Source: Lingula anatina (taxonomy: Eukaryota > Brachiopoda > Lingulata > Lingulida > Lingulidae). From it: a stretch of DNA of 62,000 nt. The translations under genes and the position numbers were made by a program. The notes beneath the pieces are model-generated. The model searched no databases. It was given only the letters and a program-made list of their open reading frames with translations, and was not told the DNA's origin. Positions 61,660 through 62,000 of this stretch are shown here, piece after piece. Within the stretch, counting starts at the first letter, position 1. Every line of letters starts with the position of its first letter. The stretch covers positions 13,185 to 75,184 of the forward strand of contig NW_019775617.1 of the NCBI RefSeq assembly GCF_001039355.2. Direction: 5' to 3'.

Positions 61660-62000
61660 AATATTTAGAAAATGTTCTCATTTTTTCTATCAGTACGATT
61701 TTAGACCTATAAAATTCCATGAAATTCTTTAAAATATGATTAGGTCATATGGTATTTGTGTCTTTCCATATGTGTGTATGTTTAAAGGTACATACGAACC
61801 GAGCATCGGTGGAGTGTGGATTCCTAGTAACACATGTAAACCACTTCTACTAGATTCTTATATGACTCAAATAAATTTGACGTGTCAAGGGATAAACTAA
61901 ATAGATCACTCGATCAGCCATAAAAGACCTTTAGACTGCTCCTTTCTTTAAATTTTGGTTGTAAATTTAACCTACTTCCGTGACCTACTTTCCTGCCCCA

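Noticed and set aside
1-62000. CRISPR arrays, operons, tRNA and rRNA genes
   Set aside because: None was seen. The genome is eukaryotic with spliced genes, and no cloverleaf or rRNA sequence was recognised by eye.
61780-62000. Possible start of another dispersed repeat at the right edge (AAAGGTACATACGAACCGAG)
   Set aside because: Only one end is visible and no partner or inverted end can be found in the window.

Overview
The window is a stretch of animal nuclear genome, AT-rich, with long introns, GT-AG splicing, simple repeats, many short non-autonomous transposons and two assembly seams. Three protein genes can be assembled by splicing the sequence by eye. Their content (an invertebrate SIPA1L-type RapGAP, a single KLHDC1/2-type kelch gene, and a secreted protein made of lamin-tail-like repeats) and the transposon load point to a marine invertebrate, most likely a lophotrochozoan such as a mollusc. 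The species cannot be named from the sequence alone.

Layout. (1) 105-7965, minus strand: eleven exons of a gene that runs off the left edge. It encodes a signal peptide followed by at least eight tandem lamin-tail-domain-like (LTD) repeats, each closed by a conserved cysteine pair. The reading frame stays open through all ten splice junctions (1421 codons so far). (2) 7966-11919: divergent intergenic region holding a palindromic MITE family, a 52-bp tandem repeat and a short MITE with a 5-bp target duplication. (3) 11920-17710, plus strand: a complete ten-exon gene, 399 aa, for a KLHDC2/KLHDC1-type kelch substrate receptor of a CUL2 ubiquitin ligase, with the C-degron-binding residues retained. 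One of its introns contains an N-gap seam. (4) about 19.1-61.2 kb, plus strand: a SIPA1L (SPAR-type) RapGAP gene with an inferred 5'UTR exon near 19.2 kb, a 5'UTR/first coding exon at 31.0-32.9 kb, and 21 further coding exons giving 1551 codons. It runs off the right edge before the C-terminal coiled coil. RapGAP domain, catalytic asparagine, PDZ domain and Ser-rich tail are all present.

The genes do not form a pathway. KLHDC2 acts in protein turnover, SIPA1L controls Rap GTPases at the membrane/cytoskeleton, and the LTD protein looks extracellular. KLHDC1/2 and SIPA1L1 are also on one human chromosome, so the adjacency may reflect old linkage.

The most unusual item is the secreted LTD-repeat protein: LTDs are best known from nuclear lamins, and I do not recognise a named family with this architecture. 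Other points of note are a 2-kb duplication hinged on a single N (probably an unmerged haplotype), a tandem duplication that created decoy splice acceptors before a SIPA1L exon, a 21-bp perfect intronic hairpin, and a dense cluster of homeodomain/GATA/PBX-like sites in the large SIPA1L intron. All exon boundaries are by eye, supported by splice consensus, phase and family similarity; no search was run.
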